Assembly: GCA_026393985.1 (NCBI GenBank)
Contig: JAPKZB010000002.1
Span: forward strand, 89,865 to 153,864
From: Acidobacteriota bacterium
GTDB lineage: Bacteria > Acidobacteriota > Terriglobia > Bryobacterales > Bryobacteraceae
Length of the DNA stretch: 64,000 bases
Direction of reading: 5' to 3'
Shown: positions 1 through 9,046 of the stretch, piece by piece
Layout of the letters: each line of letters begins with the position of its first letter
Numbering within the stretch: position 1 is the stretch's first letter
Translations under genes and position numbers: made by a program
Notes under the pieces: generated by a model
The model's database searches: none
What the model saw: only the letters and a program-made list of their open reading frames with translations
What the model was told of the DNA's origin: nothing

Positions 1-171
1 GAGGTGCTTGAGGAGCCGACGCTGGTGGCGGGGGTGTTGGGGGCGATTGCGACGCACCAGGCGGACCTGCTGGTGATTGGGCGGGGCCGGATTCAGGGAG
101 TGATGGGCCGGTTGCGGACCAATGCGCATGATCTGATCCGGATGTCGCCGTGTCCGGTGTTGAGCGTTTAG
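1..171 (+). CDS. Universal stress protein (UspA family), C-terminal part
   Basis: The reading frame is open from the left edge to a TAG at 169-171, giving the last 56 residues of a protein whose start lies outside the window. The visible part has the UspA C-terminal pattern: a hydrophobic strand ADLLVIG followed by the nucleotide-binding-loop-like GRGRIQGVMGR, then a helix and the terminal strand SPCPVLSV. In ATP-binding Usp proteins the loop reads G-2x-G-9x-G-S/T; here the last Ser/Thr position appears not to be kept, so ATP binding cannot be asserted. It converges on the MgtC-like gene, overlapping its end by 4 nt. Confidence 0.75.
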   Translation, partial: EVLEEPTLVAGVLGAIATHQADLLVIGRGRIQGVMGRLRTNAHDLIRMSPCPVLSV

Positions 172-1421
172 CGGGGCCAAGCGAAGAGAAAGCCAGCGGT
201 GGCGCTGGCGAGCAGGAGAGCGAAACCGACCGCAGCGGCGGGGCGGAAGTTGCCACGTCCAACGAGCAGGACGATGGATAGCTTGACGAGGGTGTTGGCG
301 AGGCAGCCGACGCTGACGGCCATGGCGGCTTGCGTGGGGGCGGCGGCGGATTTCGCCATCGCGATAGTGAGGGCGTCGACGTCGGTAAGGCCGAGTAGCG
401 CACCGGAGAGGAGAAGGCCGGCGCCGCCCCAGAGGTCTTTGACGGCCTCGAGGCCGAACAGAACGGCCTGGAAGAGAACGGCCATTTGGAGGGCGGCGCC
501 GACTTGCAGGGGGTTGGCGGCTTCCGTGAAGGCTTCGGCGCCGGCGGTGTTGCGGGTGAGGCCCCAGAGGGCAAATGCCGCGCCGATGGCGGCGGGCGGG
601 CCGACGTAAGGGAGAAGGGCGAGGGCAAGCGTGGGGTTGAGCAGGGCGGTAGCGACGCCGACGCGGACGAACATCACCGTACAGGCGGTGATGACACCGA
701 GGGCGAGGGGGTAGCCGGACTGGGGTTGCGTAGCGCTGGTGCGGGCGAACGAGAGGGTTACGTTGGTTGACGAGATGAGGCCGCCGAGCAGGCCCGAGAG
801 TACGGAGCCTTTGCCGGGGCCGACGATGGCGCGGGCGGCGTAGCCCAGAAAGCTTAAGCCGGAGATGAGGAGCACCACCACCCAGAGTTCGCGGGGCCGG
901 ACGCCGCCCCAGGGGCCGAAGGGGCCTTCGGGCACCAGGGGAAGCACGACGAGGGCCATGAGGGCGAAGTGGAAGCCCGAGCGGACGCCTTTTTCCGGGA
1001 CGCGTTCGACCCAGCCGTGCAGTTGGGATTTTTCGGCCAGGAGGACGGCGGTGATGGCGATGATGCCGCTGGCGATGCGCCAATGGCCGCTGCCGGCGAA
1101 GACGCCCGCGGCGAGGACAACGAAGGCGGCCATCTCCGTGGTGCTGCCGATGTCCTTGCGGCTGGCGAGGATGTAGGCGGCGACGATGAGGGCGGCCGGG
1201 CCGGCGAGCAGGACGGTGGCGAGGGGGGCAAAACCGAGGGCCCAGAGGAGGCCGGCGGCGCCGCCGAGGCCGCCGAGGAGGGTGAAGGTGCGGACGCCCG
1301 CAAACAGGGCGTGGTCGTTGCCGGGGCGGCTCGAGCGTTCGCGTTCGACGCCAATCGCGGCGCCGCCGACGGCGGCCACGAGTAAACTGGCGATTTGTTC
1401 CCAACTGATGGCCGGAGTCAC
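168..1421 (-). CDS. MgtC/SapB family membrane protein with DUF4010 domain
   Basis: This 417-residue protein is almost entirely hydrophobic, with about a dozen predicted membrane segments. The N-terminal ~135 residues match the MgtC/SapB family (LLVAAVGGAAIGVERERS, the conserved G-E-R after the first helix), and the remainder matches the DUF4010 domain found fused to it. MgtC proteins are linked to growth at low magnesium and to F-ATPase regulation, but the role of the DUF4010 fusion type is not established. The start is GTG at 1419-1421. On the minus strand a TAGACT hexamer lies 9 nt upstream, so the mRNA may be nearly leaderless. It is divergent from tpx, with only 34 bp between the two start codons. 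Confidence 0.8.
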   Translation of the reverse strand: MTPAISWEQIASLLVAAVGGAAIGVERERSSRPGNDHALFAGVRTFTLLGGLGGAAGLLWALGFAPLATVLLAGPAALIVAAYILASRKDIGSTTEMAAFVVLAAGVFAGSGHWRIASGIIAITAVLLAEKSQLHGWVERVPEKGVRSGFHFALMALVVLPLVPEGPFGPWGGVRPRELWVVVLLISGLSFLGYAARAIVGPGKGSVLSGLLGGLISSTNVTLSFARTSATQPQSGYPLALGVITACTVMFVRVGVATALLNPTLALALLPYVGPPAAIGAAFALWGLTRNTAGAEAFTEAANPLQVGAALQMAVLFQAVLFGLEAVKDLWGGAGLLLSGALLGLTDVDALTIAMAKSAAAPTQAAMAVSVGCLANTLVKLSIVLLVGRGNFRPAAAVGFALLLASATAGFLFAWPR

Positions 1422-1430
1422 TGGTTCTTC

Positions 1431-1449
1431 AGTCTACATCGGCTATATT
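1431..1449. promoter_or_regulatory. Overlapping divergent -10 elements for the MgtC-like gene and tpx
   Basis: AGTCTA at 1431-1436 reads TAGACT on the minus strand, 9 nt before the GTG at 1421. TATATT at 1444-1449 lies on the plus strand exactly 6 nt before the tpx ATG at 1456. With a start site 6-8 nt downstream of each -10, both messages would be leaderless or nearly so. No good -35 hexamer is seen for either. Confidence 0.45.
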
Positions 1450-1455
1450 GAAAGC

Positions 1456-1971
1456 ATGACTCGATCTGGCGCAATTACAATGCGCGGCAACCCCAAAGAT
1501 TTGTATGGACCGGAGTTGAAAGCTGGCGATACGGCGCCGGATTTTTCGGCGGTCGATGCGACGATGAAGGCGATTACGCTGGCGGATACGGCTGGTTCGG
1601 TGCGCATCTTTTCCGTTGTGCCATCGCTCGACACGCCGGTGTGCGATATGCAGACCAAGCGGTTCAACGATGCGGCTTCGACGTTGCCAAACGTGAAATT
1701 TTACACCATTTCGATGGACTTGCCGTTTGCAATGAAGCGGTGGTGCGGCGCGATGGGCGTCGATAACCTGGTGATGATCTCCGACCACCGGAACGCTTCG
1801 TTCGGGGAGGCGTACGGGACGCTGATTCCCGAGTTACGGATTGAGTGCCGGGCGATTTTTGTGATTGACGCCGGGAATACGATCCGTTACGCGGAGTACG
1901 TCCGGGAGGTGGCGGATCATCCGGATTACGAGGCAACGCTGGCGGTGGCGCGGGAGCTGGCGGGGGAATAG
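1456..1971 (+). CDS. tpx: Thiol peroxidase (atypical 2-Cys peroxiredoxin)
   Basis: The 171-residue product reduces hydroperoxides with thioredoxin as electron donor, in the cytoplasm or periplasm depending on species; no signal peptide is seen here. The peroxidatic motif SLDTPVC places Thr60 and the peroxidatic Cys63, and the resolving cysteine is Cys97 in DLPFAMKRWCG, matching the Tpx arrangement of two cysteines in one subunit. The usual Tpx length is 165-170. The frame is open far upstream, but the ATG at 1456 is chosen because it gives the family length and follows a -10 element (1444-1449) by 6 nt. It is divergent from the MgtC-like gene. Confidence 0.93.
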   Translation: MTRSGAITMRGNPKDLYGPELKAGDTAPDFSAVDATMKAITLADTAGSVRIFSVVPSLDTPVCDMQTKRFNDAASTLPNVKFYTISMDLPFAMKRWCGAMGVDNLVMISDHRNASFGEAYGTLIPELRIECRAIFVIDAGNTIRYAEYVREVADHPDYEATLAVARELAGE

Positions 1972-2167
1972 GCAATCCGTAGGGTGGTATCGCTCTTCCG
2001 TTTCTGGAATATGGAGACCATATTTCCCCCGTTCGAGAGATTGGCGAATACGTTAATTTTTTGATAAATTAGGGGTTTATTGTTTTGCCGCGAGCCTCGG
2101 CGTTTTCGGCTCGTCGATTGCAAGAAACTTTTCGGCGTAGTGTCTATATTCGAGCAGATACCCGGCC
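1972..2167. other. Intergenic region with hairpins and an AT-rich block upstream of the histidine kinase
   Basis: A perfect 7-bp hairpin (AATATGG, loop AGA, CCATATT) spans 2008-2024, shortly after the tpx stop. It has no following T-run, so it is not a typical intrinsic terminator. An AT-rich block at about 2048-2085 is unusual for this genome and could be a promoter element. TATATT at 2145-2150 is a candidate -10 for the kinase gene, whose GTG is at 2168. Confidence 0.4.
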
Positions 2168-5080
2168 GTGACTGACCTCAAACGACAACTGATTGGAGCG
2201 TTCATCGTCATTCTGACGGTGATGGCGGTTGTTGCGGCAGTGATTAACTTTCAGCAGCAGAATAAGTTCGAGCTGCCGGAGGACGGGGTAACGTGGGTGG
2301 ACCGGTCGACGGCGCTACATCCTCAAGCCGTGGTAGCATTGCGGGTGGCGCCGGGCCGGGCCGGGGATAAGTTCGGTATCCACGAAGGGGATGTGTTGCG
2401 GCGGATTGGAACGCTGCCGGTGGAGCGGGCAACGGACGTCACGCAGATTCTGGTGGGAGCGGGGGCGTGGAAGAAGCTCGATTATTACGTCGAGCGGATG
2501 GTCACGCGGCAGGGTGTTTCGGTTGCTCTCGAGACGAAGCTGGCCGTGGTGGTGGAGGCGCGAACGGCGGGCACCGCAGTGCTGTACCAGTATATAGTGG
2601 GCGCGGCGTACCTGTTTATCGGGTTGTTTGTTTTCTTTCGCCGCGGGTCGGCGCACCGGGCGATGCACTTTTACCTGCTGTGTTTGGCCAGCTTTGTCCT
2701 GAATACGTTCCACTACACGGGGAAGCTGAATAACTTCGACAAGGTGGTTTATTACTCGAACGTGATTGCCGGGTTTTGTCTGCCGACGCTGTTTTTCCAT
2801 TTCGCCGTCGCGTTTCCCGAACCGGCCCGGCCTTTCCGGGCGCGGTGGATGCGGGCGTCGCTCTACTTGCCGGCAACGGTGCTCTCGCTCGGGTGGGTGC
2901 TGATCACCTCCGGGACGCTGCGTTTGGGCCTTTCGCTCACCGAGTTGCGCTGGATGATGGACCGGTTCTGGCTGATGTTTGTGGTGGCGGGTCAGATCGC
3001 GGGGGCGGCGGTGCTCGCGGTGCGGTATCCGCGGGCGGAGGACCCGATTGTGCGGCAGCAGTTGAAGTGGCTGCGGAACGGGGCGGTGTTGGGGGTATTG
3101 CCTTTTGCCTTGCTGTACGCGGTTCCCTACGCTTGGGGGGCGGTGCCGACGGCGCGGATGGAGATGGCGGTGCTGGCGCTGGTGCTGGTGCCGGTGACGT
3201 GGGCGTATGCGATTTTCCGCTACCGGTTGATGGACGTGGACGTGATCTTCCAGCAGGGGTACGTGTATACGGCCGCGACGCTGGGAGTGCTGGCGGTGTT
3301 CTATGGCCTGCTGGTTTCGATTACCACGGGGCGGACGGCGGGGCCCGAGGGAGGGGAGCATAGTTCGCGGTTCGATGATTTGTCTCCAGCGGCGTTGGTG
3401 GTTCTGATTCTGGTGGCGGCGTTTGTGTTTCAGCCGATCCGGAACTGGCTGCAGGAGGTGCTGGACCGGTATGTGTTTTACCGGGACCGCTACGACTACC
3501 GCCGGACGCTGATTGAGTTTGCGCGGGAGTTGAGCGCGGAGACGGACCTGAACCGGATGTTGAGTTCGGTGTCAGACCGGTTGTTGCGCACGCTTTCGAT
3601 TCAGCACCTGGCTTTTTTCCTCTGCGAGGAGCAGCAGGATGGCTTTCGGCTATACATGACGGCGGGTTTGACGCGTCCGGTGCCGGAGGTGATGGATCTG
3701 TCGTTTCTATCGTCGGCGGAGGCGGGGCAGACGCCGTACCTCTTCTTTGAGCGGACGCGGAACTTTGTGGATGTGCTGGCGCGGGAGTGGCCCGGGGGCG
3801 TCAAGCAGACGATTGCCGAGTTGGGGCTCACCTACTATATTCCTTGTACGGCGCGGGGGCGAGTGATTGCGTGGCTGGGGGTGTCACGGACGGATAAGGG
3901 CGATTTTCTGTCCTCGGATGACGTGGAGCTGCTGGTGACGCTATGCGGCTACGTGGGGATTGCGATTGAGAATGCGCGGCTCTACCGGTCGCTCGAACGG
4001 AAGGCCGAAGAGGTGGAGCGGCTGAAGGAGTTCAGCGAGAACATCGTGGAGTCGATCAACGTCGGGATTCTGGCCGTGGATCTTGAGGACCGTGTGGAGA
4101 GCTGGAACTCGCAGATGGAGCAGTTGACGGGGATCCGGCGGCAGGATGCCGTGGACCGGCGGCTGCGGGAGCTGCTGCCGGGAGCCTTGAGCGAGCAGTT
4201 GCTGCGGACGCGGGGCGAGCAGGGCATTCAGCACATCTACAAGGCGCAGTTGACGGACCGGACGGTGAACATTGCGGTGGCGCCGCTGATATCGAAAGAG
4301 CAGGAGCAGATTGGCCGGCTGATCATTTTCGACGACATTACCGAGCGGGCGGAGCTTGAGACGCGGCTGGTGCAGGCGGATAAGCTGAGTTCGATCGGGT
4401 TGCTGGCGGCCGGCGTGGCGCATGAGGTGAATACGCCGCTAGCGGTGATTTCGACCTACGCGCAGATGTTGGCCAAGCAGGTGAACGGGGACGAGGCCAA
4501 GAGCCGTCTGCTGGAGAAGATCGCCAAGCAGACGTTTCGCGCGAGCGAAATTGTGAACAGCCTGCTGAATTTTTCACGCACCGGGTCGACCGAGTTTGAC
4601 GAGGTGGATTTGAACCGGGTGTTGCGGGAGACGCTGTCTTTGATTGAGCCGCAGCTCCAAAAGGCGCAGGTGCGGGTGATTCACCGGCTCGACGGACAAC
4701 TGCCGGCGATACGGGGCAACGGCAGCAAACTACAACAAGTGTTTCTGAATCTGTTTTTGAACGCGCGGGATGCGATGGAGGCTGGCGGGGTGTTGGAGGT
4801 GCGGACGGCAGCCGAGGGCGATAACGCGCGGGTGGAGGTGGTCGATTCCGGGCAGGGGATTCCGGCTGAGGTGCTGCACCGGATCTACGATCCGTTCTTC
4901 ACGACCAAGGGGGCCAAGAAGGGGACCGGTCTCGGTTTGTCGATCAGCTACGGTATTGTGAAAGAGCATGGCGGATCGATTGTGGCGGATTCCACGCCGG
5001 GAGAAGGCACCCGGTTTACGCTCGCCTTTCCGCTGGTGCTGAAATCCGTTGAGGAACCCGTGAATGCTCACCGCCCCTAA
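2168..5080 (+). CDS. Membrane sensor histidine kinase with PDZ, GAF and PAS domains
   Basis: The 970-residue protein starts at GTG 2168. An N-terminal membrane helix (about residues 8-27) is followed by a PDZ-like segment (about 30-130, with PGRAGDKFGIHEGDVLRRIG). Several membrane helices (about 135-425), a GAF-like domain (about 440-610) and a PAS domain (about 620-735) come next. The HisKA motif AGVAHEVNTPLAV has the phospho-acceptor His752. The ATPase domain shows DSGQGIP, PFFTTK and GTGLGLS. It should autophosphorylate and pass phosphate to the response regulator whose start overlaps its end by 17 nt, so the two are translationally coupled. The signal sensed is unknown; the PDZ segment should face the periplasm. 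Confidence 0.88.
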   Translation: MTDLKRQLIGAFIVILTVMAVVAAVINFQQQNKFELPEDGVTWVDRSTALHPQAVVALRVAPGRAGDKFGIHEGDVLRRIGTLPVERATDVTQILVGAGAWKKLDYYVERMVTRQGVSVALETKLAVVVEARTAGTAVLYQYIVGAAYLFIGLFVFFRRGSAHRAMHFYLLCLASFVLNTFHYTGKLNNFDKVVYYSNVIAGFCLPTLFFHFAVAFPEPARPFRARWMRASLYLPATVLSLGWVLITSGTLRLGLSLTELRWMMDRFWLMFVVAGQIAGAAVLAVRYPRAEDPIVRQQLKWLRNGAVLGVLPFALLYAVPYAWGAVPTARMEMAVLALVLVPVTWAYAIFRYRLMDVDVIFQQGYVYTAATLGVLAVFYGLLVSITTGRTAGPEGGEHSSRFDDLSPAALVVLILVAAFVFQPIRNWLQEVLDRYVFYRDRYDYRRTLIEFARELSAETDLNRMLSSVSDRLLRTLSIQHLAFFLCEEQQDGFRLYMTAGLTRPVPEVMDLSFLSSAEAGQTPYLFFERTRNFVDVLAREWPGGVKQTIAELGLTYYIPCTARGRVIAWLGVSRTDKGDFLSSDDVELLVTLCGYVGIAIENARLYRSLERKAEEVERLKEFSENIVESINVGILAVDLEDRVESWNSQMEQLTGIRRQDAVDRRLRELLPGALSEQLLRTRGEQGIQHIYKAQLTDRTVNIAVAPLISKEQEQIGRLIIFDDITERAELETRLVQADKLSSIGLLAAGVAHEVNTPLAVISTYAQMLAKQVNGDEAKSRLLEKIAKQTFRASEIVNSLLNFSRTGSTEFDEVDLNRVLRETLSLIEPQLQKAQVRVIHRLDGQLPAIRGNGSKLQQVFLNLFLNARDAMEAGGVLEVRTAAEGDNARVEVVDSGQGIPAEVLHRIYDPFFTTKGAKKGTGLGLSISYGIVKEHGGSIVADSTPGEGTRFTLAFPLVLKSVEEPVNAHRP

Positions 5081-6497
5081 GGGCCGTATTTTAATCATCG
5101 ACGACGAAGAGGATATTCGGGAGTCGCTTGAAACGCTGCTGACACTCGAAGGGTATACGGTGGAGTTGGCGCCGCTGGCCAACGCCGGACTGCGCCGCAT
5201 GGAGGAGTCCACGTATGACCTGGTGCTGCTCGATCTGATGATGCCGGATAAGTCGGGCATGGAGGTGCTGGCCGAGGTACGGCAGCGCGACCGGACGACG
5301 CCGATCTTTCTGATTACGGCTTATGGCTCGATTGACGTGGCGGTGCAGGCTTTGAAATCGGGCGCTAACGACTACTTCTCGAAGCCGTGGGACAACGAGA
5401 AGCTGCTGCTCGAAATGGAACGGCAGATTGCCAAGAACCAGTTGGAGCGAGAGAACACGGAGCTGAAGCGGGCTCTCAAACAGCGTTACTCGTTCCCGAA
5501 CATCGTTGGCAAGAGCGAGCGGATGCTGAAGGTGCTCGACCTGGTGGCGCAGGTGGCGCCGTCGCGGGCGACGATTCTGATAACCGGGGAGACGGGCACT
5601 GGGAAAGAGTTGATCGCCAAGTCGATCCACACGAACTCGACGCGGTCCGAGCAGCCGTTTGTGGCGGTGAACTCGGGGGGCCTGCCGCCGGATTTGCTGG
5701 AGTCGACGCTGTTCGGTCATGTGAAGGGAGCGTTCACCGGGGCGATTGCCTCGCACAAAGGCATGTTTGAGATTGCCAACCGGGGAACGATTTTCTTTGA
5801 CGAGATCGGGAATATCTCGCTCGAAACGCAGGCGAAGCTGTTGCGGGTGATTCAGGAGCGGGAGTTTATGCCGCTCGGGTCCACGGACATCATGCAGGTG
5901 GATGTGCGGTTGGTGGCGGCGACCAACGAAGACCTGAAGAAGCTGGTGGAGGAGCGGAGGTTTCGCGAGGACCTCTACTACCGGCTGAACGTGATCAACA
6001 TTCCGCTGCCACCGCTGCGGGAGCGGAAGGAAGACATTCCTTTATTGATTCAGCACTTTTTTGACCGTTTCTGCCAGGAAAACGGGAAGTTTCTGAACGC
6101 CGAGGGCAAGTCGACGCTGCGGTTTGAACCCGATGCGCTGCAGTTGTTGATGGAGCATAACTGGCCAGGGAACGTGCGGGAGTTGGAGAACGCCGTCGAG
6201 CGGGCCGTCGTGCTGGCGAACGAGACGGTGGTGCCGGTGACGGTACTGCCGGATACGCTGCTGCACTCGGGCGGGATCAAGATACGCACCGATGATACGG
6301 GGAACGTGCCGGCGGACGCTTCGCTATATGAAATCGTGGCGGCGTTTGAGCGGCAGAGGATTCTTCAAGTGCTCGAGACGGTGAACTTCTCGCAGACCGA
6401 GGCGGCCGAGATGCTGCGGATCCCCTTGTCGACGTTGAACCAGAAGATTAAGCGGCTGGCGATTGACGTGAAGAAGGCGGCGCGCGGGGCGAGCTAA
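5064..6497 (+). CDS. NtrC-family sigma-54-dependent response regulator
   Basis: The 477-residue protein has a receiver domain (about residues 6-120) with the acidic pair in IDDEED, phospho-acceptor Asp57 in LLDLMMP and the conserved Lys in FSKPW. The AAA+ domain carries Walker A GETGTGKE (175-182) and an intact GAFTGA loop (222-227), which contacts sigma-54. A Fis-type helix-turn-helix sits at the C-terminus (SQTEAAEMLRIPLSTLNQKIKRL). It is the partner of the upstream histidine kinase and should activate RNA polymerase-sigma54 promoters. No -24/-12 promoter was recognised in the window, so the targets are unknown. The gene converges on the B12 permease gene with a 4-nt overlap. Confidence 0.93.
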   Translation: MLTAPKGRILIIDDEEDIRESLETLLTLEGYTVELAPLANAGLRRMEESTYDLVLLDLMMPDKSGMEVLAEVRQRDRTTPIFLITAYGSIDVAVQALKSGANDYFSKPWDNEKLLLEMERQIAKNQLERENTELKRALKQRYSFPNIVGKSERMLKVLDLVAQVAPSRATILITGETGTGKELIAKSIHTNSTRSEQPFVAVNSGGLPPDLLESTLFGHVKGAFTGAIASHKGMFEIANRGTIFFDEIGNISLETQAKLLRVIQEREFMPLGSTDIMQVDVRLVAATNEDLKKLVEERRFREDLYYRLNVINIPLPPLRERKEDIPLLIQHFFDRFCQENGKFLNAEGKSTLRFEPDALQLLMEHNWPGNVRELENAVERAVVLANETVVPVTVLPDTLLHSGGIKIRTDDTGNVPADASLYEIVAAFERQRILQVLETVNFSQTEAAEMLRIPLSTLNQKIKRLAIDVKKAARGAS

Positions 6498-7463
6498 CGG
6501 CTCCAGAGCAGCCAGACAAAGAACGGCCCGCCGAGCAGGGCCGTGGTGACGCCGACGGGGATCTCGACGGGGGCGAGGACGGTGCGGGAGAGCGTATCGC
6601 AGAGGACGAGGAAGGCACCGCCGGCGAGCAGGGAGAGGGGCAGGAGCAGACGGTAGTCGGGGCCGCAGAGGCGGCGGAGCAGATGGGGTACGATGAGGCC
6701 GACAAAGCCGATGGGCCCCGTAATGGCGGTGACGGTGCCGACCAGCCAGGCGCCGACGGCAAAGCTCTGCCAGTTGAGGCGGCGATGGTCGATGCCGCGG
6801 CCGGCGGCCCAGGCTTCGCCGAGCATCAGCACGTTGAGCAGGCGGGCCTGGCGGAAGCTCCAGACGGCGCCGAGGGCGACGGCGGCGGCGAGGGCGGCGA
6901 GAACGGGGTAGGAGACGGCGTCGATGCCGCCCATGAGCCAGTGGGCGATCTGGAACGAGCGCGTGATGCCCGCGAGGCTGTGCAGGAGCAGGATGAGGGC
7001 GGTCGAGATGCCGCTGAGGGCGATGCCGGTGAGCAGGAGGGTGAACGAGGAGAAGCGCTGGATGCGGCCGAGAGCGGCGACGAGCGCGATGACCAGGCCC
7101 GCGCCGGCGAGCGCCGCGATCCAGACGAGGGGGAAACCGGCCTCTTCGCCGCTGCCGAGGGCGATGGCGGCCACGGCGCCGAGGGCGGCGGCGGAGGTGA
7201 CGCCAAGGCTGGACGGGGTGGCGAGGGCTTCGCGGAGGACGGCCTGGTAGAGCGCGCCGGCGAGCGAGAGCGCGGCGCCGGCGAGGAAAGCGAGCAGGGT
7301 GCGAGGGACGCGGAGGTTGAGGAAGATCTCCCAGTCCGGGGACTCGCCGCGCCAGAGTTTGCCGTAGTCCATGCCGGAGCCGCCGAGGAAGGGGGTCAGC
7401 ACGGTGACGGCGAGGGCAGCCGCGGCGGCGACGGCGAGGCGGGCGGTGATGGGGCGGCGGGGG

Positions 7464-7474
<11 letters not shown>
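6494..7474 (-). CDS. btuC: FecCD-family ABC transporter permease, B12 uptake
   Basis: The 326-residue protein has about nine or ten membrane segments and the FecCD/BtuC signatures: RVPRTLLAFLAGAALSLAGA near residue 55, the TPSSLGVTSAAALGA stretch, and GPIGFVGLIVPHLLRRLCGPDYR, the cytoplasmic loop that contacts the ATPase. It would form the inner-membrane channel with the ATPase encoded just upstream, whose end overlaps this start by 11 nt. The ATG at 7472-7474 is chosen because the frame further upstream lies antiparallel-in-register with the ATPase gene. A siderophore or haem substrate cannot be excluded from the protein alone. The cobalamin riboswitch at the head of the operon makes vitamin B12 or another corrinoid the likely cargo. 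Confidence 0.88.
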
Positions 7475-8230
<756 letters not shown>

Positions 8231-8234
<4 letters not shown>

Positions 8235-9046
8235 TGGAGCATGGTGCGGAAGGCGGCGGCGGCGTCGAGGACGCGCGGGCCGGGGACGACGTAGATGTCG
8301 GAGGCGACGGCGAAGACCTTCCGGTTCCGGGCGGCGCGGAGGCCGGGGACGGTGTTCCAGAGGCGAACGACGGCGGCGGTGTGGGCGGGGGAGACGCCCT
8401 GCGTGTCGGTCATGTCGCCCATGTCGACGATGACGTCGGGATTGAGGCGGAGGACGCCTTCGACGGAGATTTTGGGATAGGCGACGGGGGAATCGGCGAG
8501 CACGTTGCGGCCCCCGGCGGCGGCGATGAGGTCGTTCAGATAGGAGCCTTTGCCCACGGCCAGCATGCCGTCGAGGCGGCCGGGGGTGCGGCCGACGATG
8601 AACAGGAGCGTGGGGGGCGTGGGGCGGATGGCTTGGCGGCGCATGACGTCGAGGCCCTGCCGCAGCCTGGTTTCGAGGGCGCTGCCTTCGCGGGGGCGGC
8701 CGACGGCTTGCCCGATGGCGGTGGCGGAGCGGAGGGTTTCCTCGAGCGTCGTGTTGCGGAGGGCGAGCGTTGCGATGCCGGCGGCGCGGAGTTGGCGAAC
8801 GATTTGGGGGTGCTCGGCGTGGACGAGAACGAGGTCCGGGCGGAGGCGGAGGATCGCCTCCACATTGGGTTCGAGGTAGGTGCCGATGCGGGGGAGGCGG
8901 TCGACGGAGGCGGGGTAGTGGCAGTAGGTCGAGACGGCGACGACGCGTTCTCCGGCGCCGACGGCGTAGAGCATCTCCGTGAAGCTGGGCGCCGTCGAGA
9001 CGATGCGTTCCGGGATGGCGGCGGCGAGCAGGAGGAGCCAGATCAT
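8231..9046 (-). CDS. btuF: Periplasmic corrinoid-binding protein (BtuF-like)
   Basis: The 271-residue protein starts with a short hydrophobic segment (residues 1-11), a probable signal sequence. The type III binding-protein fold follows: ERIVSTAPSFTEMLYAVGAGERVVAV at the N-terminus, RIGTYLEPNVEAILRLRPDLVLV, and YPKISVEGVLRLNPDVIVDMG in the second lobe. This matches BtuF/FepB-type periplasmic binding proteins. It would collect the corrinoid delivered through the receptor encoded just upstream and hand it to the permease/ATPase pair. The start overlaps the receptor stop by 4 nt (ATGA) and its stop overlaps the ATPase start in the same way. Confidence 0.88.

Noticed and set aside
2048..2085. AT-rich block considered as a dif site because the skew reversal suggests a terminus.
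   Set aside because: No paired 11-bp XerC/XerD-like arms are visible, and the block lies more than 13 kb from the skew change.
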